Assembly: GCA_903917565.1 (NCBI GenBank) | Contig: CAIXBB010000023.1 | Location: 1-64,000 of the forward strand | Source of the DNA: an uncultured cyanobacterium | Lineage (GTDB): Bacteria > Cyanobacteriota > Cyanobacteriia > PCC-6307 > Cyanobiaceae | Direction: 5' to 3' | DNA length: 64,000 bases | Part shown: positions 1-7,096 of the stretch, one piece after another | Layout of the letters: every line of letters starts with the position of its first letter | How positions within the stretch are numbered: the first letter of the stretch is position 1 | Made by a program: the position numbers and the translations under genes | The notes under the pieces: generated by a model | Told to the model about the DNA's origin: nothing | The model's database searches: none | Seen by the model: only the letters and a program-made list of their open reading frames with translations

Positions 1-372
1 GCGGCCGCGCAGCACGGCGAGTTCCTTTTCGAACTCGGCCATCAGGCGCTTGAGCTCGTCGGTCACCTCGGTGATCCGGTCGAGGCAGGCGTTCAGCAGG
101 GCAGCCGCTTCATAGCGGGTCATGGCCTGGCCGCCCTTGAAAGTGCCGTTCGGGTAGCCGGCGACGCAGCCGTAGCGCTCGATCAGGTTCGAAAGCGCCT
201 GGTAGGCCCAGTCGGTGGGCTTGACGTCGGAAAACTGGTTGATGCTGGTGACTTGCTCTTCGACGGAGTACTTGTTGACGCCATCGATGTTGAGCTCAGC
301 GGCCTGAACTGCCACAGGGGCAAGCAGGCCAAGGGCTGCAGGAGCAACCAGCAGTTGCTGGAAGAGTTTCAT
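1..372 (-). CDS. SLH-domain iron-uptake/OprB-type porin, N-terminal part (runs off window start)
   Basis: Reading from the ATG at 372, the 124 visible codons begin with a signal peptide (MKLFQQLLVAPAALGLLAPV, likely cleaved after QAA near residue 24). A surface-layer-homology domain follows (FSDV...DWAYQALSNLIERYGC, GYPNGTFKG, MTRYEAA) and then the start of a coiled coil (LDRITEVTDELKRLMAEFEKEL). This order is typical of cyanobacterial outer-membrane porins, in which the SLH domain binds peptidoglycan-linked polymer and a C-terminal OprB-like barrel forms the pore. The barrel lies outside the window, so the substrate cannot be judged. The leader before the ATG contains a strong ribosome binding site overlapping a Yfr1-like target (see 377-385). 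Family assignment is firm; the iron-uptake role is only the usual family label. Confidence 0.88.
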   Translation of the reverse strand, partial: MKLFQQLLVAPAALGLLAPVAVQAAELNIDGVNKYSVEEQVTSINQFSDVKPTDWAYQALSNLIERYGCVAGYPNGTFKGGQAMTRYEAAALLNACLDRITEVTDELKRLMAEFEKELAVLRGR

Positions 373-376
373 GGGT

Positions 377-385
377 TCCTCACAC
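377..385 (-). promoter_or_regulatory. Putative Yfr1 sRNA target overlapping the porin ribosome binding site
   Basis: On the porin's coding strand the leader reads GTGTGAGGA-ACCC-ATG. The nine bases GTGTGAGGA are a perfect complement of TCCTCACAC, the core of the single-stranded seed (ACUCCUCACAC) of the cyanobacterial sRNA Yfr1, which is known to repress porin mRNAs in Prochlorococcus. The GAGGA part is also the Shine-Dalgarno sequence, so pairing would block translation initiation. The yfr1 gene itself is not in this window, so regulation is inferred. Confidence 0.5.
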
Positions 386-390
386 GAAGG

Positions 391-405
391 TGGCGATGTT
401 CGCCA
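391..405. other. Small inverted repeat in the porin leader
   Basis: TGGCGA-TGT-TCGCCA is a perfect 6-bp stem with a 3-base loop. It lies about 20 bases upstream of the porin start codon, just 5' of the putative Yfr1 pairing site, and would form a hairpin in the leader RNA. It could shape access to the ribosome binding site. No function is proven. Confidence 0.35.
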
Positions 406-1127
406 CTGCTGTGGTAGGGAAACTGACGACGACCTGGCCCTGACACCGGGCTTGTGCCGGCGCTGCAGCTGTCCGTGGCTCAGGCAAGCCAATCCAGGCA
501 CGGGGTCCGGCGCCTGAAGGTCTTTGTCGATACATGACACTGTATTCTGGCCCCTGAAGTGATCAGAGTGAGACTCATAAAGACTCATTGCTGTGACTCG
601 GCTGTCTGGCCAGAATTCGCTGACACTTGCCGGCCTGCTTAGAGGGTTGCCGAGGCCATGATCAGGTTTGGTGATGCAGCTGATCGGCATTCATGATGCC
701 CATTCAGCTGCAACGAATGTTGAAACATTCAGTCACGGGAGAGGGCCGGGGATGCCGCAAGCGCCGCTCCTGGAAAACCGGATGTCTGGGATTGGGAGTG
801 CGTTGAAGCAGCTGGCTGGCCTAGCGGCTTTCAGAGTGAAAAGATGGCCTAGGTAGTGGCTAATACCGCCCTACGTGCTTGAATTTCTGACTCTTGGTAT
901 TCTGATTTACTGCGGATCTGAAATAATGGTTGCTGAAAAGTCTGGCTGATCAATGTGATCAAGGCTAATGATGAAACCAATGGCCAGATTCGGGAAAAGT
1001 GTGGTTACGTTGCCTCAGTCTAATTCATTCAACCATGCACAAATCAGTCCAGAAGATCTCGGTCCGCCTTTCCACACAGGTGGAGAAACGTGTCACAGTC
1101 AGCGTCATCACCTCCACTGTCTTCGGC
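406..1127. other. Intergenic region between porin and carbonic anhydrase
   Basis: About 720 bp of visibly lower GC than the housekeeping part of the window. It must hold the promoter of the minus-strand porin and that of the plus-strand carbonic anhydrase. Apart from the GACTC repeats and a weak hairpin (GAATGT-TGAA-ACATTC near 716-731) I see no gene, RNA or mobile element. A short open frame at 668-856 has no recognisable product. Confidence 0.4.
571..599. repeat. GACTC direct repeats upstream of the porin
   Basis: AGACTCAT occurs at 571-578 and again at 581-588, exactly one helical turn apart, and a further GACTC follows at 595-599. Ten-base spacing of direct repeats is typical of sites for OmpR-family regulators. 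They lie about 200 bp upstream of the porin start and could act on it or on the carbonic anhydrase gene on the other side. Functional assignment is speculative. Confidence 0.25.
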
Positions 1128-2021
1128 ATGCAAAAACTGACCCGTCCACCTTTCGTGAGATTCTGCTCCAGGAGCAAGCTTGCTGCAATTACGGCATCGG
1201 TCCCTTTCCTGGCTCTTTCCGTCCTGCCTGCCAGGGCTTTTACGCCCGTTCCAAACTCCGTCATTGACGCTCAGAATGCTGAATTAGTCAAAGCGGCGAT
1301 CGAAGGTGGTTATGGGCCTCAGACTCCAAGAGATATCGCAAATCCCAAGGGTACCAACAAGGTCGTCTTCGGTCCTTCGCCGAGTCGCACGCAGATGAAT
1401 CTCTGCAATATACATTTTCACGCCGCAGCAGAGCACAAGGGCGGGGAATACACAAAATTTGCTGGCAACGGTGATGGTAAAGGTAGCAACACCGGCTTTA
1501 TGTACAGCGGTCGACTGACCCCAGCGGAACTTCAACCGATTTCTGAACCGGTCGGCACCTCGGCAGGACAGCTTGCCCCTGGCAGCACGGTTGAGATTCA
1601 TTTTGTGCATAGTTCTGCGCCTGTTAAGCCTGGTCCGACATTGGGATCTTGCCTGGCCAAGGACATCAACCTCAACCCTCAGCTTCGTGTGGAGGCGGTC
1701 GTTGCCGTTCTCGTCAATGATCGGAAAGCGGCCGATTTCAGGGAAATGGCGAAGGTTGCCAATGTCAATGGATACTGGGGTGCACCCAACATTCCTGAAA
1801 ATCTTGGCAGGCCGGTCGCTTACGCAGGTTCCACAACGGGCCCGAGCTGGAACTCCAAGCCGTCACCGCTTGAAGTTTGGTGGAATGTTCGTCCGAATGT
1901 CGTGAAGGTTGACATTCTTTCTGTTGCCGCCTGGCTTCGTTCAAACCAATTCAATGAAGAGAAGGCCCAAGGGGTTCGCAATCTGGTTACTACTCCTGAG
2001 CTGCTTTCTCCCATTCGCTGA
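1128..2021 (+). CDS. Delta-class-like carbonic anhydrase (CA_like family), secreted
   Basis: Carbonic anhydrases interconvert CO2 and bicarbonate. This 297-residue product resembles the delta-class/CA_like family through NLCNIHFHAAAEHK (His96, His98, Glu102, His103) and VEIHFVHSS (Glu156, His158, His161). The layout mirrors the alpha-CA HFH...EH...ELHxVH arrangement, so His96, His98 and His158 are the likely zinc ligands. The chosen ATG gives a clean signal peptide (hydrophobic core LAAITASVPFLALSVLPARA, cleavage after ARA near residue 37), implying periplasmic or extracellular action. The frame stays open upstream to 999, so starts at 1035 or 999 are possible but would bury the signal. It stands alone with its own terminator and has lower GC than nearby housekeeping genes, which suggests acquisition. 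Class assignment is from remembered motifs. Confidence 0.8.
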   Translation: MQKLTRPPFVRFCSRSKLAAITASVPFLALSVLPARAFTPVPNSVIDAQNAELVKAAIEGGYGPQTPRDIANPKGTNKVVFGPSPSRTQMNLCNIHFHAAAEHKGGEYTKFAGNGDGKGSNTGFMYSGRLTPAELQPISEPVGTSAGQLAPGSTVEIHFVHSSAPVKPGPTLGSCLAKDINLNPQLRVEAVVAVLVNDRKAADFREMAKVANVNGYWGAPNIPENLGRPVAYAGSTTGPSWNSKPSPLEVWWNVRPNVVKVDILSVAAWLRSNQFNEEKAQGVRNLVTTPELLSPIR

Positions 2022-2054
2022 TCGTCCATCGGCAAAATCGGTATCTTTTTTATG

Positions 2055-2084
2055 GCCTGGTGAGTTCATCTCGCCAGGCTTTTT
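2055..2084 (+). terminator. Rho-independent terminator of the delta-CA gene
   Basis: GCCTGGTGAG (2055-2064), loop TTCAT, then CTCGCCAGGC (2070-2079) makes a 10-bp stem with one G-U wobble, followed by TTTTT. It lies 33 bp after the carbonic anhydrase stop codon, so that gene is probably a single transcription unit. Confidence 0.8.
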
Positions 2085-2360
2085 AAGTTTTAATCACTCA
2101 CTCATGGCTGTAAACTGCTACAGACTCCTCGTAACGGCTTGGCTTCAGGAAGAGAGCAGCCCTTGAGATATTCATGGCGGAAGTGTCTGAAAGGAACTCG
2201 ATTTCAACCCCCTTCAACTGTGGCAGGCAATACCTCTCCACTCCACTCCCGCTAGGCTGTCGACCATTTCGAAGCATCCGTGACAACTGATCCGGGATCT
2301 TCCGTTCCGCTCACCAGGATCAGGACCAGCTGACCGATCGTTGGAATCTCTGAAGATGGG

Positions 2361-2821
2361 GTGATTGCGGCCCTGAACGGCTGGTGCAATGCGCCAGTGT
2401 CAATCTCCACGACCGCCGCGATGCAAAGGGTCAACCAGCCGCGAAGACACTGTCTGAGAAAGTGACCGATGCCGCCTATGGCTATCAGCTGGGTCCGGTG
2501 TTGTTCAAGCCCACCCTCACGGTGGTCCCCCAGACCTTCCGCACCACCCGCCAGGGAGCCCTTGCCTACTTCGTTGGTGGGGACTCTGATTATCCAGGGG
2601 ACAAGGAGTTTGCCCTCAAGGGATGGCGTCAGTGCGAAATCAGGAATGCTGCCATCTTCATCATCGACAACACCGCCACGACGATGGGGAACGTGATGAT
2701 CACCGACAAGAACGGCAAGATGGTGACGGTGGACAAGACCTGGGAGTTTTACAAGGGCAAGGATGGCAAGTTGCGGATCATCCTTCACCACTCCTCCCTG
2801 CCCTGCAAGCCGGCCCCCTGA
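2361..2821 (+). pseudogene. Iota-class-like carbonic anhydrase (COG4337/CaMKII-AD fold), N-terminally frameshifted
   Basis: An uninterrupted frame from a GTG at 2384 to 2821 encodes 145 residues with the family's conserved blocks: YGYQLGPVLFKPTL, GALAYFVGGD, FALKGWR, TMGNVMITDKDG-like, VDKTWEF and the terminal HHSSLP. These are hallmarks of COG4337 proteins, shown in Anabaena and algae to be metal-free iota carbonic anhydrases and often mislabelled phosphoribosyl-AMP cyclohydrolase. The expected first helix is present but in another frame: GVIAALNGWCNAPVSIS runs from 2358, and the switch falls at about 2405-2425. That frame has a TGA at 2331, and a possible GTG start at 2280 lies before it. 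Thus the gene is disrupted at least once, unless the read has an indel. Its 3' end overlaps a broken minus-strand gene. Confidence 0.68.
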
Positions 2822-3110
2822 TTCTGTCGGCTGCCTCCAGGGCCGCTCCCGGAGCTGCTGGGGGCTGCCGGCAGCAGCCGCCATTCGGCCACCACATAGG
2901 GCGGTACCGGCAGCTCGCTGAACACCCCCGGCAGCCCCAGGCGCAGGGGGCGGTTGCCCTTCAGATCGGCCAGCAGCGGGGGCAGCTCGAATTCGGCGGC
3001 GGCGGAGCAGCCCGCCTCCTCCACAGGCCCCTGGGTCGGGGTGACATCGGCCAGGGCCCAGTGGTAGTGGCCGGAGCGCACCGCAGGGCGGTGGGATGCT
3101 CAAGCCGCAC
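2785..3110 (-). pseudogene. DUF3122-like protein, C-terminal remnant with a one-base frameshift
   Basis: Two minus-strand frames join naturally. KVRLEHPTALR (codons from about 3113 down to 3081) continues as RSGHYHWALADVTP...AEFELPPLLADLKGN, then LGLPGVFSELPVPPYVVAEW. The junction reads CTGCGGTGCGC; one extra G (CTG CGG GTG CGC) would restore LRVRSGHYHW. This pattern, HPTALRV...W.L.D.T...PLL..L...RPLRL.LPG...PVPPYVV.EW, is that of the cyanobacterial DUF3122 family, usually a small exported protein. The N-terminal half and signal peptide are not recognisable upstream. The frame continues past the domain into the 3' end of the iota-CA gene. It is either a decaying gene or carries a sequencing indel. 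Confidence 0.45.
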
Positions 3111-3383
3111 CTTGCACCCGGCCCCTGCCCTGGGTGAAGGTCCAGCCGAACGGCGGCATCGGGGTGGTGAGGGGTGGAACCAGCTCGGCAAAGGCCGGCG
3201 GCCGTCTCGGAGCTGGGAGCCGGAGACGGCTTATGGAAGCCTTTGGAGGCCGCTGCAAAGTGGCGTTCAGGGCTCGTGGTAGCGGCCTTCTTCCCTGCTT
3301 CGCCCCCTGGGGCTGCGGCAGATGGAAGGGCACCGATTCTGGCGGTCCCAGGCGTACCAACTGATGATCGCCTTCCACGTCGA
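3111..3383. other. Region without recognisable gene
   Basis: Between the DUF3122 remnant and the small minus-strand gene. A minus-strand frame spanning 3100-3378 contains a stretch PPLTTPMPPFGWTFTQGRG that could be coding debris, but I recognise no family. This stretch is probably part of the same decayed segment. Confidence 0.3.
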
Positions 3384-3647
3384 TCAGCCGGGCGGGGAGC
3401 CTCCCCCCAGTTGATCGCTGCCCAGCTCCTGCTCGATCAGGGCATCAAGGGTGACGGCGCTTCTCACCAGGGACTGGTAGCGCTGCACCACGCGCCGGTT
3501 GCGCTCCAGCCAGCTGCCCGGATCACCACCGCCCCCCAGGGGGCTCCCGCCAGTGCCGGCCCGATCGTCCTCGAGCAGTTCGAGATCGCTCTGGTGGGCC
3601 AGCAGGGCCAGCACCAGGGAGTGGATCCGCTGGCGGCGATCGCTCAT
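3384..3647 (-). CDS. Small conserved-looking hypothetical protein (87 aa)
   Basis: An ATG at 3647 gives an 87-residue soluble protein, MSDRRQRIHSLVLALLAHQS followed by DLELLEDD, a Gly-rich linker (about residues 31-43), then WLERNRRVVQRYQSLVRSAV and LDALIEQELGSD. Two amphipathic helices separated by a flexible linker are predicted by eye; there is no signal peptide or membrane segment. It is transcribed away from cobL, with starts 37 bp apart, so the two probably share a divergent promoter region. The opposite strand is also open here, but the start region of cobL is better placed at 3685. Function unknown. Confidence 0.55.
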   Translation of the reverse strand: MSDRRQRIHSLVLALLAHQSDLELLEDDRAGTGGSPLGGGGDPGSWLERNRRVVQRYQSLVRSAVTLDALIEQELGSDQLGGGSPPG

Positions 3648-3684
3648 GGGCAGGGGGATGTGGCGGGCACTTGTGGGGAGCATC

Positions 3685-4980
3685 ATGGCCAGCAGTGGCG
3701 CAGGGGCACGGCTGGAGGGTTCGCTGCTGGAGGTGCTGGGCACCGATGCCGCCGGAATGGCGGGCCTTTCCCGCCATTGGCAGGAGCAGATCCTGCGGGC
3801 TGATCTGGTGGCGGCTCCCCGGCGTCTGCTGGCGGATCTCGAGAGCTGGCGCGACGGCGCCCCAGCACCGGAGCTGCTGGCCAGCGACCGGCCCGGGGAG
3901 CTGCTGCCGCGGCTGCAGCGGGCCCTCGCCGACGGCGAGCGGGTGGTTCTGCTCGCCAGCGGTGATCCCCTCTGGTTCGGCCTCGGCCGCCTGCTGCTGC
4001 AGCACCTTCCCGCCGAGCGCCTCCGCTTCCACCCGGCCCCCACCTCCCTGCAGCTGGCCTTCGCTCGCCTGGGCCGCCCCTGGCAGGACGCCTCCTGGAT
4101 CAGCCTGCATGGCCGCGATCCCGAGCCGCTGGCGGCGCGACTTCAGCAGCGGCCCGCCGCCCTGGCGGTGCTGACGGATCCGGCCCGGGGGGGCGCCGCC
4201 GAGGTGCGCGGGATCCTGCGGGCTTCAGGGCTGGAGGCCGCCTATCAGTTCTGGCTCGCGGAGCGGCTGGGCCATCCGGCGGAGCGCCTGCAGCAACTGG
4301 CGCCCGCCGCCCCCCTGCCGCAGGATCTGGATCCGCTGCACCTGGTCCTGCTGATCGCCGCCGAGCCCGCCGTGCCCGCGCCGGAGGCCCTGCCCCTGTT
4401 TGGCCTGGCCGATGGCCTCTGGCTGCAGCACCCCGACCAGCCGGGACTGATGACCAAGCGGGAGGTGCGGATCCAGCTGCTGGCCGATCTGGATCTGCCC
4501 GAGACGGGGGTGCTGTGGGACATCGGCGCCGGGGTGGGATCGGTGGGGTTGGAGGCGCTGCGGTTGCGGCCTGCTCTGGCCCTGTGGGCCGTGGAGCGCC
4601 GGGCCGGAGCCGCCGCCCTGATCGGGGCCAATGCGGCCCGGCTGGGGGTGCACCCCGCCGGGGTGCTGGAGGGAGAGGCCCCGGCGGTCCTGGCGCAGCT
4701 GCCCGATCCCGACCGGGTGCTGGTCGGTGGCGGTGGCGGTGGCCGCCGTGCGCTGCTGGAGGCGGTGCTGGGCCGGCTGAGGCCCGGTGGGGTGGTGGTT
4801 CTGCCCCTGGCCACGGTGGAGGGTCTGGCCCTGTTGCGCCCCCAGTTGGAGCAGGCCGGACTGGGGGTCATGGTCACCCAGATCCAGGCCTGGCGTGGTG
4901 CTCCCCTGGCGGAGGGCACCCGCCTGGCCCCCCTCAATCCGGTGCTGGTGCTGAAGGGGGCGCGCCCGGCAGCGGGGTGA
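3685..4980 (+). CDS. cobL: Precorrin-6Y C5,15-methyltransferase (decarboxylating), CbiE-CbiT fusion
   Basis: CobL methylates precorrin-6Y at C5 and C15 and decarboxylates the acetate side chain in cobalamin (in cyanobacteria pseudocobalamin) synthesis. The 431-residue protein has an N-terminal CbiE half with LASGDPLWFGLGR (the tetrapyrrole-methylase GDPxxxG loop) and HPAPTSLQLAFARLG. A C-terminal CbiT half carries a Rossmann SAM site WDIGAGVGSVGLEAL at 278-292, and TKREVR precedes it. The ATG at 3685 is chosen because the methylase domain begins soon after it; the frame is open further upstream but overlaps the divergent small gene. The 3' end overlaps the convergent DUF192 gene by 47 bp. No other cobalamin genes are nearby. 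Confidence 0.9.
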   Translation: MASSGAGARLEGSLLEVLGTDAAGMAGLSRHWQEQILRADLVAAPRRLLADLESWRDGAPAPELLASDRPGELLPRLQRALADGERVVLLASGDPLWFGLGRLLLQHLPAERLRFHPAPTSLQLAFARLGRPWQDASWISLHGRDPEPLAARLQQRPAALAVLTDPARGGAAEVRGILRASGLEAAYQFWLAERLGHPAERLQQLAPAAPLPQDLDPLHLVLLIAAEPAVPAPEALPLFGLADGLWLQHPDQPGLMTKREVRIQLLADLDLPETGVLWDIGAGVGSVGLEALRLRPALALWAVERRAGAAALIGANAARLGVHPAGVLEGEAPAVLAQLPDPDRVLVGGGGGGRRALLEAVLGRLRPGGVVVLPLATVEGLALLRPQLEQAGLGVMVTQIQAWRGAPLAEGTRLAPLNPVLVLKGARPAAG

Positions 4981-5443
4981 TCCGCACGTCGGTGCCCACG
5001 GCGATTCCGAGGGCGGCGGCCTGGCCGGCCGCCAGTTCCAGCACCCCGTCCACCGGCGTGTCAGGGCCGTAGCTGCGGCAGGGCAGGTTCATGCAGGGGG
5101 CCACCGGGCTCTCCAGGGCGACCACCCGACCATCGCGGATGAAGAGCATGTCGAGCGGCGCCGGCGTGCGGTGCATCCAGAACCGGGCCACCGCTGGCGG
5201 CGCGTAGGGAAACCACATGCCCCGAAGCGGCGGCAGCGGCGGCCGCAGCTGCAGACCCATGGTGTATTGCCGATCGCCCCGGGGCACCTCCAGCTGAATG
5301 CAGCGCGACGGCGGCGGGCCGGCCAGGCACCACTGGGCGGTGATCGGCAGGAACTGGGGCGGGCTCTGGGTATGGCCCGGTGCGCAGCCGACCAGCAGAA
5401 GCGTGGCGGCGAGGGCCCAGGGCTGGAGGCGGGACGTCTTCAT
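4934..5443 (-). CDS. DUF192 family lipoprotein
   Basis: The 169-residue product starts with a lipoprotein signal peptide, the lipobox LLLVGC placing the lipidated Cys at about residue 20. The DUF192 fold follows: YTMGLQLRPPLPPLRGMWFPY, FWMHRTPAPLDMLFI, RDGRVVALE, APC..LPCRSYGP, VDGVLELAAGQA and GIAVGTDV. DUF192 proteins are small envelope proteins of unknown biochemical role. The start codon overlaps the stop of the upstream response regulator (ATGA at 5440-5443), so it is the third gene of a nadK-regulator-DUF192 unit. Its end overlaps cobL. Confidence 0.82.
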   Translation of the reverse strand: MKTSRLQPWALAATLLLVGCAPGHTQSPPQFLPITAQWCLAGPPPSRCIQLEVPRGDRQYTMGLQLRPPLPPLRGMWFPYAPPAVARFWMHRTPAPLDMLFIRDGRVVALESPVAPCMNLPCRSYGPDTPVDGVLELAAGQAAALGIAVGTDVRITPLPGAPPSAPAPD

Positions 5444-6132
5444 GGCTCCTGCCCCGTGGGGGGGCGGCCGTCGCTGAGGCAGTAACCATGGCCCCGCACG
5501 GTGTGGATCAGCCTGGATTGACCATCCTGCTCCAGTTTCTGGCGCAGGTAGCGCACATACACCTCAATCACATTGCTGGCGCCCCCCCCCTGCTCGGCCC
5601 AGATCTCCTCAAGGATGCGCTCCCGGCTCAGCACCGATCCCCGGTGGCGCAGCAGCAGCAAGAGCAGCTGATACTCCCGGGACGTCAGGCTGAGCTGGCG
5701 CTGGCCGCGCCAGCCCTGGCAGGCCACCGGGTCGATCCACAGATCCGCCAGCTGCAGCGGGGCGGACATCGGTGTGGGGGCCTGACGCTGGGCCAGGGCC
5801 AGGTGCAGCCGCAACCGGGTGAGCAGGTCGCTGGTGCCCAGGCTGGGCAGCCAGAAATCATCGGCGCCCCATTCCAGGCAGTGGCTGCGGCTTTCCACGC
5901 TGTCGCTGGTGATGCCGAGCAACAGGGGGCGGCCCCCCAGCCTGCGGCGCAGCTCGGGGATCCGCTCCTCGCTGCCGGGCGACAGGATCACGGCCGCAGG
6001 CCGTTCATCGCCAGGTTCCTGCTCCAGGGGCCGGTAGCCGGAGACCTCCAGCCGGGGTGCGAGGCCGGCGGCCTCAGGGCCCACCAGCAGCACCGCGACC
6101 GGTTCAGACGTGATCGTGGGAGATGTTGTCAC
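5440..6132 (-). CDS. OmpR-family response regulator with degenerate receiver
   Basis: The 230-residue protein has a receiver-like N-terminal half and a clear C-terminal OmpR/PhoB winged helix ([55 protein letters not shown]; residues 147-219). The receiver has lost its chemistry: the strand that should end in the phospho-Asp reads AVILS (Ser51), the acidic pair is replaced by VGPEA (17-21), and the conserved Lys is absent from GADDFWLPS (89-97). It is therefore probably phosphorylation-independent, like other atypical cyanobacterial regulators such as NblR. The GTG start overlaps the nadK stop (GTGA), so translation is coupled to NAD kinase. No sensor kinase is near. Confidence 0.85.
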   Translation of the reverse strand: MTTSPTITSEPVAVLLVGPEAAGLAPRLEVSGYRPLEQEPGDERPAAVILSPGSEERIPELRRRLGGRPLLLGITSDSVESRSHCLEWGADDFWLPSLGTSDLLTRLRLHLALAQRQAPTPMSAPLQLADLWIDPVACQGWRGQRQLSLTSREYQLLLLLLRHRGSVLSRERILEEIWAEQGGGASNVIEVYVRYLRQKLEQDGQSRLIHTVRGHGYCLSDGRPPTGQEP

Positions 6133-7055
6133 AGCGGGGCGTCGGCGTGATTGCTGGAGGGCTTGGCCACGTGCGGCAGGCCCCAGCCCAGTTTGTTGCG
6201 CAGCACCTGGAAGAATTCGTGGTCGGCCAGCCGCACGAAACGGACCGGATGCTCGCTGCGCCGCACCAGCACCCGGTCCTCGGGCCAGACATAACAGCCG
6301 GCGCTGCCGTCCACCACCATCATCAACCGCTCGGGGGTGGCGGGGAACACCGTCACCGGCTCCTGGTCGCTGAACACCAGGGCCCGGGAGGCGAGGGAGT
6401 GGGCGGCGATCGGTGTGAGCTGCAGCACGGGACAGTCGGGGGTGATCACCGGGCCGCCGGCGCTGAGGGCATAGGCGGTGGAGCCGGTGGGGGAAGAGAG
6501 GATCACCCCGTCGGCGGCGATATCGACGGGGGCGTGGCGGCCGATGGCGATCTCGAAGTGGCACATGCTGGTGAGGGGCTCCCGGTGCAGGGCCATCTCG
6601 TTGAGACAGAGCACCTCCCAGCGCCGCTGCTCACCGCGCATCACGCTGACCACGAGCATGGAACGCTCCTCGACGGTCCATTCACCCGCCACCACCTGGG
6701 AAAGGGCCTGGTCGAGGTCCTTCAGGTAGGCCTCGGCCAGGAAGCCCAGATGGCCGGTGTTGATCGTCAGGATCGGCACTCCGATCGGGGCGGTCTGACG
6801 GGCGGCGGAGAGCACCGTGCCGTCCCCCCCCAGCACCACCGCCAGGGCCATCTCCGCATCGAAGCTGGCGGGAACGCAGGCGGCATAGCCCCTGGAGCGC
6901 AGGTGCTGGTCGGGATTGGCGAAACCCACCACGCCGCCGGAGCTGCTCACCCGTGCCACCTCCAGCCCAGCTGTTCTCAGCCGGCTCTCGATCAGGTCGG
7001 CGGTGTTGATCGCCAGATCCTTGCCATCGTTGACGATCAGTCCGACCCGGGGCAC
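6129..7055 (-). CDS. nadK: NAD(+) kinase
   Basis: Phosphorylates NAD to NADP in the cytoplasm. From the GTG at 7055 ([15 protein letters not shown]) the product is 308 residues, normal for the family. The nucleotide-binding motif GGDGT lies at 76-80, NTGHLGFL at 99-106, and the second domain has [29 protein letters not shown] and the usual VSDQEP-like [10 protein letters not shown]. It follows pheS by 41 bp and leads a coupled pair with the degenerate response regulator. Picocyanobacteria often carry two nadK paralogues; which of the two this is cannot be told here. Confidence 0.92.
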   Translation of the reverse strand: MPRVGLIVNDGKDLAINTADLIESRLRTAGLEVARVSSSGGVVGFANPDQHLRSRGYAACVPASFDAEMALAVVLGGDGTVLSAARQTAPIGVPILTINTGHLGFLAEAYLKDLDQALSQVVAGEWTVEERSMLVVSVMRGEQRRWEVLCLNEMALHREPLTSMCHFEIAIGRHAPVDIAADGVILSSPTGSTAYALSAGGPVITPDCPVLQLTPIAAHSLASRALVFSDQEPVTVFPATPERLMMVVDGSAGCYVWPEDRVLVRRSEHPVRFVRLADHEFFQVLRNKLGWGLPHVAKPSSNHADAPL

Positions 7056-7096
7056 CGATCGCGGGCATGGGAGCCCATCAAGTTTATGGGGGGAGA

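Noticed and set aside
668-856. 62-codon frame in the porin-CA intergenic region
   Set aside because: No recognisable motif, no clear ribosome binding site and no signal of coding bias.
3100-3378. 92-codon minus-strand frame upstream of the DUF3122 remnant
   Set aside because: No family similarity, overlaps frames of the remnant, and composition is Pro/Arg-rich like a shadow; left as unassigned sequence.
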